A DNA stretch of 64,000 bases from Hyphomicrobium sp. (GTDB lineage Bacteria; Pseudomonadota; Alphaproteobacteria; Rhizobiales; Hyphomicrobiaceae): assembly GCF_019753045.1 (NCBI RefSeq), contig NZ_JAIELN010000017.1, positions 62,001 through 126,000 on the forward strand, given 5' to 3'. Shown one piece after another: positions 25,135 to 35,450 of the stretch (position 1 is its first letter; each line of letters starts with the position of its first letter). Below the pieces are notes generated by a model, which made no database searches, was not told the origin of the DNA, and saw only the letters and a program-made list of their open reading frames with translations. The position numbers and the translations under genes are program-made.

Positions 25135-26523
25135 ATGTTCGTTTGCCGGGTGGCGCTCTTATTTGGTCTGACGGCACTTTCCGCCGTCCCCGTCGCCTAT
25201 GCAGCGGATGAAGCAGCCTGTCCTCGCGCGGGTACGCTTGGGGTATCCCGCACCGTTGAAATCGATACGACCGGCGGTCCAGGCTTCGGCATGGACAACT
25301 ACAAGGCCTACGACTTTCTGCAGGACAAGGAAGTCATCCTGACCTTCGATGACGGTCCGCAGAAGTACACGACGGAAGCCGTGCTGAAGGCGCTGGGCGA
25401 TGAATGCGTGAAGGCGACTTTTTTCTCGATCGGAAAGATGGCGCTCGGATATCCCGAGATCATCCGCGAAGTCGCCAAAGCCGGACACACGGTCGGCACG
25501 CACACGTGGAGCCACAAGTCGATCGCCAAGCTCAAGACATTCGACGAAGGTAAGGACGAGATCGAGCGCGGCGTCAGCGCGGTTCATCGCGCCGTCGGCG
25601 GCCCGGTCGCGCCGTTCTTCCGCTTTCCAACTCTCGCCGACACGCCCGAGGCCGTCGCCTATCTCGGCAAACGCAACATCGCAATGTTCTCGACCGACAT
25701 CGATAGCTTCGATTTCAAACCGCAGACGGCCGATCACCTTGTGAAGTCGCTGATGCAGAAGATCGACAAGAGGGGCAAGGGCATCCTCTTGATGCATGAC
25801 ATTCACAAGACGACGGCGAAGGCCGTGCCGATGATCCTCGCCCAGCTCAAGGCGAAGGGATACAAAATCGTCCACATGACGGCGAAGGCCCCGCTGACGA
25901 CGGTTGCGGAATACGATCAAGCCATCGAGAAGGAAGCCAAGGGCTTGCCGCAGGTCGGCGCCGAGCGGCCGGTGTCGAGCATCGTCAAGACGATCGATGG
26001 GCCAGCGCCGGCGCCTGAGTCTGCTTCGAACAGTGGAGAGCCCGAAGGACTGCCGGCTCCTCCTACTCCTGAAGCCCCAACGACTACGGGGGCCGCAGCT
26101 CCGGCTGCTGGTGCCGCGACGCCAGCGGCTCAGGCATCGCCGCCGCTTCCGGCATTTCCGACAACGCCTTCGGAACCGCCGTCCAATCCGGCTCCGGGCA
26201 AGCAGTCGGCGGTTGAGCCGATGAAGTCCATCGCCGAGCCGTCGTCGCCGCCGTCTCCGAATGGCCCGGTCGTCACGGCGACTGGCAGTCTTCCGGCGGC
26301 CGGCACCGCAGCTGCTTCGCCGACGCACACTGCGGCTGTGCACTTGCAGTCGGAGACGCCGTCTCCGGTCAAAACCGTTTCCGCGGCAGAGGCGCAGGAG
26401 ACCGCGACGGCGAATGCCGCTCCCGCTGCACCTATGATGCCGGTCGAGACGGGGCCGGAGCAGCCGAAGAAATCGATATCACAGCGCGTGAAGGAAGCTT
26501 GGGAATACTGGTTCGGGCAATGA
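25135..26523 (+). CDS. Polysaccharide deacetylase (NodB domain) with long Pro/Ala tail
   Basis: 462 residues with a signal peptide (LLFGLTALSAVPVAYA). The NodB homology domain spans about 65-285: motif 1 VILTFDDGPQ (catalytic base D72/D73 pair at 71-75 FDDGP), motif 2 GTHTWSHKSI with metal ligands H123 and H127, FFRFP (motif 3), and LLMHDIH (motif 5). It is a carbohydrate esterase family 4 enzyme removing N- or O-acetyl groups from envelope polysaccharide. From about 310 to 440 it is a proline/alanine/serine-rich disordered region, ending in SQRVKEAWEYWFG. The ATG at 25135 has AAGGGAGG upstream. Confidence 0.9.
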   Translation: MFVCRVALLFGLTALSAVPVAYAADEAACPRAGTLGVSRTVEIDTTGGPGFGMDNYKAYDFLQDKEVILTFDDGPQKYTTEAVLKALGDECVKATFFSIGKMALGYPEIIREVAKAGHTVGTHTWSHKSIAKLKTFDEGKDEIERGVSAVHRAVGGPVAPFFRFPTLADTPEAVAYLGKRNIAMFSTDIDSFDFKPQTADHLVKSLMQKIDKRGKGILLMHDIHKTTAKAVPMILAQLKAKGYKIVHMTAKAPLTTVAEYDQAIEKEAKGLPQVGAERPVSSIVKTIDGPAPAPESASNSGEPEGLPAPPTPEAPTTTGAAAPAAGAATPAAQASPPLPAFPTTPSEPPSNPAPGKQSAVEPMKSIAEPSSPPSPNGPVVTATGSLPAAGTAAASPTHTAAVHLQSETPSPVKTVSAAEAQETATANAAPAAPMMPVETGPEQPKKSISQRVKEAWEYWFGQ

Positions 26524-26582
26524 AGCCGATTGGTGCTGCCGACTCTTCTTCGTCGAGCCGGCCGGCAGCGCCGAAAGCACAA

Positions 26583-26618
26583 AAAAGAAATGGGCGGCGA
26601 TGCCACCCATTTCTTTTT
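26583..26618 (+). terminator. Rho-independent terminator
   Basis: AAGAAATGGG (26585-26594) pairs with CCCATTTCTT (26606-26615), followed by T residues. A-rich flanks on both sides would let it act in both directions. It lies 60 bases after the deacetylase stop. Confidence 0.85.
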
Positions 26619-26959
26619 GGACGCCCTGTTAGGCCCCCCCGGGCCCGCCGCAAACCAAGTGTTGTGGCCTAAGCGCAAGACAGCGCAGTGGCTTATCCTT
26701 GGGCGTTCGCTACGGCCGACGCTGATGATCGACGTGTAGCGTTTCCGGCATTAAGTGGGACTAAACCCATCCCCCAGTCGATCCCCCGATCGGCTGCCCA
26801 CTTCACGCAAAGCTATGTGAGGTGCGGCGCTTCTTCCAGACAAAACGAATCGTCTTGCTCTGAATTCAAGCAGGTGTGGCGTTCTGGATACAACTCAATG
26901 TTTTATCAGTGTGCAGTGCATATTGCTGTGGATTGGCTCGCCATGGAGCGTTTCCGAAA
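26619..26959. other. Non-coding stretch
   Basis: About 340 bases lie between the deacetylase terminator and the minus-strand terminator at 26960. No frame has a ribosome site plus protein-like composition, and no RNA motif was recognised. A C-run (GCCCCCCCGGGCCCG) at 26633-26647 is the only composition oddity. Confidence 0.4.
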
Positions 26960-26991
26960 AACAGAAAGGGCCGCTCCCGAAAGAGCGGCCC
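26960..26991 (-). terminator. Rho-independent terminator (minus strand)
   Basis: GGGCCGCTC (26968-26976) and GAGCGGCCC (26983-26991) form a perfect 9-bp stem. Read on the minus strand the stem is followed by TTTCTGTTTTT. It ends the leftward cluster 27973-27039. Confidence 0.85.
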
Positions 26992-27038
26992 CGTGAGATC
27001 ATCATTCTGAGCGGAGTGCAATGTCTACCGCTTAGGTC

Positions 27039-27116
27039 TCAGATGCGCTCCAGGAGAGTTCCGGATGCAAGCCTGAGCGACCACGACATCGTCCGCTTCA
27101 AGACCCCACTAGACAT
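27039..27116 (-). CDS. Candidate 25-residue small protein
   Basis: On the minus strand GAGGAGGTGAT, almost the full anti-Shine-Dalgarno complement, lies 7 bases before an ATG at 27116. The frame encodes MSSGVLKRTMSWSLRL then ASGTLLERI and stops at 27039. The peptide is basic with an amphipathic look. An intrinsic terminator lies 50 bases downstream, so it would be the last gene of the cluster 27973-27219. The evidence is the ribosome site, the spacing and the terminator only; no homologue is recognised. It could also be a leader peptide or chance. Confidence 0.45.
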   Translation of the reverse strand: MSSGVLKRTMSWSLRLASGTLLERI

Positions 27117-27218
27117 CGGATCACCTCCTCTCGGTTGTCGAAAGATGACGTTAAGCTGGCACTGTTTGCCGGCTTTGAAAAGGGGCATGCGACGATACTG
27201 CCAGCGTTGCGGCGTTCT

Positions 27219-27503
27219 CTAGTTCCATCGAGGCTGCGTGATAAGCAGCATGAGGACGAATAGCGCGGCGGCGATAGCCGGAAGGGCGAGAACAGCCAGC
27301 ACCGCATTCGCTGGCCCACGGCGATCCTTGGTCTTGAGGCTGTAGCCCACGGCGATGATCGCACTGATGCCGCCTAGCACGCTCAACCAAAGCATGATGT
27401 TGAAGGACGATACCGAGCCGTCGGCGATGCCGGCGACGAAGAAGTAAAGTGCGAGAAATAGCGCGGCAATGTCGACCAACAGGAAGGTTCGAAAAGCGAG
27501 CAT
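27219..27503 (-). CDS. Small membrane protein, unknown
   Basis: 94 residues, nearly all membrane: MLAFRTFLLVDIAALFLALYF, FNIMLWLSVLGGISAIIAVGYSL, then a short basic loop KTKDRRGPAN and AVLAVLALPAIAAALFVLMLLI. That gives three spans with a positively charged loop predicted to be cytoplasmic. The ATG at 27503 was chosen because the longer frame adds only a polar, poorly conserved-looking leader. It sits 59 bases downstream of the coiled-coil membrane protein on the same strand and is probably co-transcribed. Confidence 0.65.
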   Translation of the reverse strand: MLAFRTFLLVDIAALFLALYFFVAGIADGSVSSFNIMLWLSVLGGISAIIAVGYSLKTKDRRGPANAVLAVLALPAIAAALFVLMLLITQPRWN

Positions 27504-27562
27504 GGGAAATCCATTGAGCTGAAGTTTGCAGCGGTTGGCGGGTATTTCTGCGTGGCGCGCGG

Positions 27563-27973
27563 TCAATCACTGCGCCTGCGCATTTCCATCGCTCGCCCAA
27601 AGCCTGCGAGAAGCGTTCCGAGAGCGAAGAGGGCAAGGACGACGAGTTGAAGATTGTCTTCAACGCCTTCCTTATCGATCATGTAGTCAGAGATATTGGC
27701 GTCAGCCGTCTTGAACCTGTCGAGGATTTTCTCGCGTTCCGCTTCGGCTTCCTTGATCCTGTCGGCGGGGGCGTTCAACGTCTGCAGGAGAGCGATTTGA
27801 TTGTCTTGAACCGCCTTGATCTGCACTTGCGCCGATTGCTGAATGCTAAAGGTTGCGAGCCGCCATTCGATCTGGCGCTTCAATGGATCGAGATAAAACA
27901 TTTGCGTTGCCGTCGCCCCGAGCAGCAAGACGATCCCGAACAGTTCGCCGAGTTGGTATCCCTTGAAGCCCAT
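27563..27973 (-). CDS. Membrane protein with central coiled coil
   Basis: 136 residues. A first span (LGELFGIVLLLGATATQMFYL) leads to a helical charged region of about 70 residues (IQQSAQVQIKAVQDNQIALLQTLNAPADRIKEAEAEREKILDRFKTAD), then a second span (LQLVVLALFALGTLLAGFG) and a basic tail MEMRRRSD. The coiled coil would sit in the periplasm or cytoplasm depending on topology. No family is recognised. It is the first gene of the leftward cluster ending at the terminator 26960-26991. Confidence 0.65.
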   Translation of the reverse strand: MGFKGYQLGELFGIVLLLGATATQMFYLDPLKRQIEWRLATFSIQQSAQVQIKAVQDNQIALLQTLNAPADRIKEAEAEREKILDRFKTADANISDYMIDKEGVEDNLQLVVLALFALGTLLAGFGRAMEMRRRSD

Positions 27974-28116
27974 CGGTCCCCCCCGATTTTTCCATTCCAG
28001 TTATTCTTAGATGGGGCAAAACTAGCGAATGGGCCATTGGTTTTCCACGCTGTCAGCGTTGGCGTTTCAGACGCGCTCGGCAAATGAGTTGGCGTAAGAC
28101 ACGGTAAACAGTTTTT

Positions 28117-28145
28117 AAAAAGCCGGGCATTTGCCCGGCTTTTTT
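28117..28145 (+). terminator. Terminator-like hairpin with no gene upstream
   Basis: AGCCGGGCA (28121-28129) pairs with TGCCCGGCT (28132-28140), flanked by AAAAA on the left and TTTTT on the right. It could work in both directions. On the plus strand nothing annotated ends here, since the neighbouring gene on the left is transcribed away. It may therefore close a small RNA starting near 27990, or end antisense read-through from thiC. Confidence 0.7.
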
Positions 28146-28262
28146 GCATGGGGTTTGCAATGGGGGGAGGACTGCCGCGCCAGGCGCTGCGCTGCACTAT
28201 TTCAAAGTGCCCCCCTGACGCTTATAATTTAACTTGGGGCATGTTCTGCAAGGAGTTGTCCA

Positions 28263-28481
28263 ATGACCACTTGTGCCTGCGCGAACTGCCAATTCTACGA
28301 CACCCATATGGGTACTGCCGCAAAGCATAAAGAAAAGGATACCGGATTGTGCCGGTTCAATCCGCCCCTTCCCCAAACAGCATCTGCCAATGCGCGTGCT
28401 GCTTGGCCCATTGTCGATAAGAGCGACTGGTGCGGACACTTTGCTGCAACCGTTGAGCGCATGACGTCTGTCGCGGCCTAA
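28263..28481 (+). CDS. Small cysteine-rich protein, probable metal or Fe-S binder
   Basis: 72 residues behind AAGGAG (8 bases upstream). Cysteines occur as MTTCACANCQFYD, GLCRFNPPLP and SDWCGHF, giving five in all; C-x3-C...C...C is the conserved-looking set, with CRFNPP and DWCGHF as notable motifs. The spacing suggests a zinc or iron-sulfur site in a small cytosolic protein. The family name is not known to me. It is convergent with thiC; that the two share a function is not implied. Confidence 0.75.
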   Translation: MTTCACANCQFYDTHMGTAAKHKEKDTGLCRFNPPLPQTASANARAAWPIVDKSDWCGHFAATVERMTSVAA

Positions 28482-28522
28482 GCATCCGAAGCGGCATCAG
28501 CTCGTCCGTGCGTGGATGGAGC

Positions 28523-30676
<2,154 letters not shown>

Positions 30677-30683
30677 TTACCGC

Positions 30684-30807
30684 CGTCATCCCCGCGAAGG
30701 CGGGGATCCGCCCAGGCTCCCGGAGCTAAGAAAGCGGGCGCTCACGTGTAGGGTCTACACGGGTTGCCATCGGCCCTGGATGGATCCCGGCCTTCGCGGG
30801 GATGACG
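30684..30807. repeat. Palindromic element, family B copy 1
   Basis: The left end at 30684-30709 (CGTCATCCCCGCGAAGG, then CGGGGATCC) and the right end at 30782-30807 (GGATCCCGGCC, then TTCGCGGGGATGACG) are near-perfect inverted copies. Each is itself partly palindromic. They enclose 72 bases with a small hairpin CGTGTA/TACACG (30745-30761). There is no coding capacity. It resembles a miniature inverted-repeat element. Related sequence is at 43075-43219, 43269-43294 and 45308-45327. Confidence 0.75.
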
Positions 30808-30838
30808 AAAAAAAACCGCGCCCCTTGAATAGGCGAAG

Positions 30839-32398
30839 CTATGCGGCGATGGCCTGCTTGGCGACGGCTACCCAGCCTTTGATCTTCTCGATGTCGGGCG
30901 GGCGGCCTTCGCGCAATACGCGCTTGCCGGCGGACGTCGTGACGAACCGCAATACGTCGGCAGAAAGTGCGACGGGATCGGCTTCGGCGACGGCCTGCGC
31001 TGTCCGATAGCCTGCGCCGACGAGCAATTGCGCGTGCGTGCCTCTGAGGCCCGGCACGGCCATCACGAGCCTTGCCTGATCCTGCCAATCGAGAAGCGTT
31101 TCGGCGTCGAGATGCGGATCGTTCAGCAGTTGCGCGAGCGCCTCCGGATCTTGCGCGAGGAAATCGCCGACGCTGTACACGCCGATTGCCGCGATACGAT
31201 CGGCGGTCTTCGGTCCGATGGACGGCGCGGCTTCGAGATCGTCGTCGGCCATGAGGTACGTTTTTGTTTCGATCGTGCGCCCATCCCATTGCCGGGGCGC
31301 GGGCGCTGGCTTCTGATGCGCCGACATGGTCTCGGTTCGCGGCCTCGGGGGCGGCGCTTCGGGAAGTGCCGGCGGCTGCTCGGAGATTTGTGCGAGCGAT
31401 ACGGCGGATTTAGCGACGGCGAGTTCGAGTGGGGTATCGTCACGACCTTCGATGCGGGCCGCGCGTTCTTCGTTCCGCTCCGCGAGTTTCGGCGCCAGAA
31501 CCTCGTTGTAATGAAGTTCGCGGATTGTCTTGTCGTCTTCCGAGAGAGAATGCCGGACGGTGCCGGTCGCGCGCAGTTCGTCATAGATGGCGCTGACGAG
31601 CTTTCTGTCTTCGGCGTTCGACAGCCGCTTCTCGATGAACTTCTGCGGGATCTCGGACATCGCCAGGAACGTTTCCGACGTCAGCGTCACTTGGGGCACC
31701 AGCACGTTCGCTTCGGTGATGGCGCGATCAAGAACCTTGCCGAAACTTGCCGACGCGTAGATCAAAAGCTCGGCGACGATGTTCTTGCCGATGTCGTCGA
31801 GGCCTTCCTCCGGCCGCGTTGCGCCCTTGTGAATGTCGTAGTGGGCGATGAGCTTTTCGTAATAGCGATGCGAGAACTCGGCGCTATTGCACACGAATTC
31901 GGAGAGCCAGCGCGGACCGGCGGGAACGCGAACGTCAGGGTTGGGGTAGCGTTTTTCGCCGAGCGCGCGCAGCGTATTGTAAGAGCGATTGATGCTCCAT
32001 TCAGCGGCGCGATGAATGGCGTTTTCGGCTTCGGTCTGGCCGGTGTGAAACGGCATGACGGGATCGGTGAAGTAGTGGCTCAGCACGCCTGCGGCGTAGA
32101 CTGCTTCGGGCCAGTTGCCGGCTTTGAGTTCAAAGACGGTGCGGCTGTACCATTCGTTCGTTTTCTCGAGCGCGCCGCCCCAATAGTTCTCAGAGACGTG
32201 CAGGACGTGGTTCTTGAAATCCTTGAACGTCACGTCGGGCGCTTTCGAGCCCTCGAGGTAGCGGTCGACATGCTTCAGGAAAAGGCGCGTCCACTCTTCG
32301 CTGTCGTCGCGCGCCATGGCTTCGAGCGCGTCGAGCGCCAGCTTATGATGGGTGCCATTCGCGTGCGTGGCGTAGACAATTCGGAAAAGGAGCGACAT
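30839..32398 (-). CDS. Zinc-dependent phospholipase C-like domain fused to DUF4332
   Basis: 519 residues. Residues about 1-200 carry the histidine pattern of zinc-dependent phospholipase C/S1-P1 folds: ATHANGTHHKLALDAL, FKNHVLHVSENYW and GVLSHYFTDPVMPFHTGQTEAENA. The middle is helical. The C-terminal 140 residues (LEAAPSIGPKTADRIAAIGVYSVGDFLAQDPEALAQLLN, then PGLRGTHAQLLVGAGYRTAQAVAEADP) are tandem helix-hairpin-helix-like motifs of the DUF4332 type, usually DNA- or protein-binding. The combination is unusual. There is no signal peptide, so a secreted phospholipase role is doubtful. Confidence 0.72.
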   Translation of the reverse strand: MSLLFRIVYATHANGTHHKLALDALEAMARDDSEEWTRLFLKHVDRYLEGSKAPDVTFKDFKNHVLHVSENYWGGALEKTNEWYSRTVFELKAGNWPEAVYAAGVLSHYFTDPVMPFHTGQTEAENAIHRAAEWSINRSYNTLRALGEKRYPNPDVRVPAGPRWLSEFVCNSAEFSHRYYEKLIAHYDIHKGATRPEEGLDDIGKNIVAELLIYASASFGKVLDRAITEANVLVPQVTLTSETFLAMSEIPQKFIEKRLSNAEDRKLVSAIYDELRATGTVRHSLSEDDKTIRELHYNEVLAPKLAERNEERAARIEGRDDTPLELAVAKSAVSLAQISEQPPALPEAPPPRPRTETMSAHQKPAPAPRQWDGRTIETKTYLMADDDLEAAPSIGPKTADRIAAIGVYSVGDFLAQDPEALAQLLNDPHLDAETLLDWQDQARLVMAVPGLRGTHAQLLVGAGYRTAQAVAEADPVALSADVLRFVTTSAGKRVLREGRPPDIEKIKGWVAVAKQAIAA

Positions 32399-32484
32399 GG
32401 GAGCCTCAGGGTGAGCAACCGGTCCCGATGTCTACGTGAGTCGCGTTCCCTGCTCGATTGATTCGGTCCCCGAGTTGCAGGTCA

Positions 32485-33282
32485 TCAACGATTTTCGCGG
32501 TTTCGTGCGTGTTTTTCGGCCGCGAGGTTGATGATATCGGCGCTGCCGCGGCGGTCGCGGGCGATCCTGCGGGCGAGGGCGGCGCGGCGAGCGAGCTGCA
32601 CGACGTTCAGTTCGCGTGGCGCCGCTTCGTCGGACAGGACGCGTTTCAGCGTCTCCGGTGTCAGTCCGCAGGCCGCACCGAGCGCCAGTGCTTCTTCGCG
32701 GGCGACCGATTGTGCGGCTTCGATATAGCCCATCAGCGCGGCCGCGGCGTGCGCACTGCCGAGGGGGCCGGTGCGTTCGACGTTGCCGAGCAGCGCCAGA
32801 ATGCTTTCTGCGATTTCGACCGATGCGAGGTCGCCGCCGAGCAGAATTTTCGCGTGGCCGTGCAGCGTCGCCTCGGGGGCGCTGATCGATGCAGCGTCGA
32901 CCAGCGCGACGTTTCGCGGCTCCAGGACTTCGAACAGTGTTTGAAATTCACGCGGCGTGCGGGCGCCGAGATCGACGAGTACGGAGCCCGGCTGCAGTCC
33001 GCCTGAAACGGCCTTCGCTCCATCGCCCACGAGGAGCCGGCGGAACGTCTCGGTGTCTTCGATGGCGGCAAGCACGATCGGGCATCGCATGGCAATGTTC
33101 GACTCGCTCGCCGGCTCGAGCATTTCGCCGTAGGCGACCGGCGGGGAGCCGGACAGTGCTGCGTACATGACACGGAGGCGGCAACCGGCGATGCGTTCGG
33201 CGATCGCCACGCCGAATTCGTCATTGCCGATAACGCCGACCGGCCCATTGTTCAGAGCGTGACCCATTGTGTCGTGCCCCAT
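32485..33282 (-). CDS. Dehydrogenase-fold (3-hydroxyisobutyrate dehydrogenase-like) protein, degenerate
   Basis: 265 residues with the layout of beta-hydroxyacid dehydrogenases. An N-terminal Rossmann-like half (GPVGVIGNDEFGVAIAERI) has the GLGxMG loop replaced by GNDEFG. The SVLVDLGARTPREFQTL and AAEATLHG-type blocks (VDAASISAPEATLHGHAKILLGGD) are kept. The helical half starts GPLGSAHAAAALMGYIEAA, where the catalytic lysine of G.G...K..NN is alanine. It probably retains the fold but not the usual chemistry. It lies 86 bases upstream of the PLC/DUF4332 gene on the same strand and 15 bases from the membrane protein operon. Confidence 0.6.
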   Translation of the reverse strand: MGHDTMGHALNNGPVGVIGNDEFGVAIAERIAGCRLRVMYAALSGSPPVAYGEMLEPASESNIAMRCPIVLAAIEDTETFRRLLVGDGAKAVSGGLQPGSVLVDLGARTPREFQTLFEVLEPRNVALVDAASISAPEATLHGHAKILLGGDLASVEIAESILALLGNVERTGPLGSAHAAAALMGYIEAAQSVAREEALALGAACGLTPETLKRVLSDEAAPRELNVVQLARRAALARRIARDRRGSADIINLAAEKHARNRENR

Positions 33283-33297
33283 CGCTATTGCTTATCG

Positions 33298-35439
33298 CTA
33301 TCTTCCCTCACGCCACCAAGCCAACGCGATCAAGGCCAGCAGAGCCGAAAGCGCTGCGAGGCCCGTAAACATCGGCGTCAGCTTGACGCCGCGGGTCAGA
33401 TAGGCCTGGCGGTCCTTGAGGCCAAGCCAGCCGGACCCTGCCATTACTTTGGCGGCCGACATCATTGAGATACGCGGTACATCGATATCGGTTGCAGACG
33501 CGAGCACGCTCGTCGGCTTCGTCCAGAAAACACCGCCGCCCGTCGCATCGGCGATCGGCTTCATTTTCTGATCGGTCGCCGTCACCTCGCTCATTTCGCG
33601 CGGGTCTTCGACGCCGGCGTTGGCGACCGCCGTCAGCTCGCCATCGGGACCATCGGTTTCAATTTTATAGAGTCCGGGAAGCTTCACATCGATGGCCGAG
33701 CGCCACACGCCCGCTTCGACCGGCACGGCGTCGAGCGTCACGTTCGAGGTATCGCCGCCGGGACCGAGGATCTTGACGGGGCCGACCTTGTCTTCCATCG
33801 AGTGGCGCTCGATCGTCAGCTTCAGGCCTTTGGCTGACGCGATGAGACGTTCTTCCTCGAGATCGGGCTCCTTCATCAGCCAGTGCGACAGACGGCGGAG
33901 AAGATCGGTGTGCGGTCCGCCACCGTCGTAACCGCGGGCCCACAGCCACGCGTGATCGGACGTCAAAAGCGCAACACGGCCTTTGCCCTTGCGATCGAGG
34001 ATGAGGAGCGGCTTGTCCTCGGCGCCATTCATGACGACGCGGCCGCGCTGCGGCGTTACCTCAGCCTGGCGGTACCATTTTCCCCACGTCGGTTCGGGCG
34101 ACGCATCCGCCACCTGAGCCGCGTTCCAGCCGGGCAGGTCCTTCGTGACGGGATGTTTCTGTCCGTCCGGCGTCACCTTGGCCTTGAACGGCATTTCGAG
34201 GACACGGCCGGTCGGCGGCGCGGGCAGCACGGGCGCGAGCGGCGTCTTATAAATGCTGTAGGGGCTCGCGTAATCGTCGCCGGCCGCAATGAGAAGCGCG
34301 CCACCGTGATCGTTCACGTAGCGGGCAATGTTGTCATAGTAGAGCAGCTGCAGGATGCCGCGGTGCTCGTAGCGATCGAAAATGATCAGGTCGAACTCGT
34401 TGATCTTTTCGGAGAAGAGCTCGCGCGTCGGGAACGCGATCAGCGAAAGCTGATTGATGGGCGTCCCGTCCTGCTTTTCAGGCGGACGCAAAATCGTGAA
34501 ATGCACGAGATCGACGGCCGCGTCGGATTTCAGAAGGTTGCGCCACGTGCGCTCGCCGGGATGGGGTTCGCCGGATACGAGCAGCACGCGGAGATTTTCG
34601 CGTACGCCCTCGGCCGCAACGACGGCGCGGTTGTTGGCCGTCGTCAGTTCGCCTTCGACGGGTTGAAGCTCGATCTCGACGATGTTCGTCCCCGTGTGCG
34701 GGATCGGCATGTCGATTTTGACGTTGCGATTGATTTCGGTACGCACCGTCTCGTCCGGCTGGCCCTCGCGGCGGACCTTCAACGTTGCTGCACCTGAATT
34801 CGCAGACGGCGCGTGTCCCGTCTCGCGCACCGCGACCTCAATCTTGCGCGACTGTCCGACAAGGCCGTAGCGTGGCGCCTCGATGACTTCGATCCGCCGG
34901 TCGAACTCGTCGGGCTTGCCCGTCAACAGGGTGTGAACCGGCGCATCGAAGCCGAGCGCCGCGGCCGATTTCGGAACGTCATGCACCTGACCGTCGGTTA
35001 CGAAGACGACGCCCGCGATGCGGTCGGGCGCGGTGTCATTCAGCGCGGCGTTAAGATCGGTGAAAAGGTTCGTTCCTGGCGGCGCGGCCTCGGAGGGAAC
35101 GCCGCCCGTGACCCACTTGATGTTGAGGTTCGGAATCTTCGCGAACTTCGTCTCCAAGTCGGAGCGGATGGCCTCCATTTGCTTGCTGCGGTCGGCGAGC
35201 TTCTGGCTCGGGCTTTCGTCCAAAACCACGATCGCGACGTTGGCGAGGCTTTCGCGCTGCTCTTCCTTTAGGATCGGATTGAAGAGCGCGCCGATCAGCG
35301 CCGCGAGCGCGGCGGCGCGAATGAAGGCTCCGCGCGAGCGACGGAACAGCAGCGCCACGATCAGCGCGACAGCCAGCACCGTCAGGCCGATGAGAACCGG
35401 GACGGGGAGCAGCGGAGCGAATGTGATCGACCAGTTCAA
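33298..35439 (-). CDS. Large membrane protein with VWA/amidotransferase-like middle
   Basis: 713 residues. Two N-terminal spans (PVLIGLTVLAVALIVALLF and AFIRAAALAALIGALFNPI) and one C-terminal span (FTGLAALSALLALIALAWW) bracket a large soluble part. NVAIVVLDESPSQKLADRS and IAGVVFVTDGQVHDV resemble a von Willebrand A-like domain with a DxSxS-type site. FDLIIFDRYEHRGILQLLYYDNIARYVNDHGGALLIAAGD resembles the class I glutamine amidotransferase-like fold seen in this family, without a clear catalytic cysteine. It is the last gene of the MoxR-DUF58-DUF4159 operon; the gap to the previous gene is 11 bases. Confidence 0.75.
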   Translation of the reverse strand: MNWSITFAPLLPVPVLIGLTVLAVALIVALLFRRSRGAFIRAAALAALIGALFNPILKEEQRESLANVAIVVLDESPSQKLADRSKQMEAIRSDLETKFAKIPNLNIKWVTGGVPSEAAPPGTNLFTDLNAALNDTAPDRIAGVVFVTDGQVHDVPKSAAALGFDAPVHTLLTGKPDEFDRRIEVIEAPRYGLVGQSRKIEVAVRETGHAPSANSGAATLKVRREGQPDETVRTEINRNVKIDMPIPHTGTNIVEIELQPVEGELTTANNRAVVAAEGVRENLRVLLVSGEPHPGERTWRNLLKSDAAVDLVHFTILRPPEKQDGTPINQLSLIAFPTRELFSEKINEFDLIIFDRYEHRGILQLLYYDNIARYVNDHGGALLIAAGDDYASPYSIYKTPLAPVLPAPPTGRVLEMPFKAKVTPDGQKHPVTKDLPGWNAAQVADASPEPTWGKWYRQAEVTPQRGRVVMNGAEDKPLLILDRKGKGRVALLTSDHAWLWARGYDGGGPHTDLLRRLSHWLMKEPDLEEERLIASAKGLKLTIERHSMEDKVGPVKILGPGGDTSNVTLDAVPVEAGVWRSAIDVKLPGLYKIETDGPDGELTAVANAGVEDPREMSEVTATDQKMKPIADATGGGVFWTKPTSVLASATDIDVPRISMMSAAKVMAGSGWLGLKDRQAYLTRGVKLTPMFTGLAALSALLALIALAWWREGR

Positions 35440-35450
35440 AAGCTATGCCT

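Noticed and set aside
27115-27140. GGATCACCTCCT resembling the 3' end of 16S rRNA
   Set aside because: Only about 12 bases match and no rRNA surrounds it; it is the complement of a strong ribosome-binding site on the minus strand.
31028-32461. 477-codon plus-strand frame opposite the phospholipase C-like gene
   Set aside because: It mirrors the coding strand, is valine/arginine-rich and has no recognisable domain, whereas the minus strand has clear motifs.
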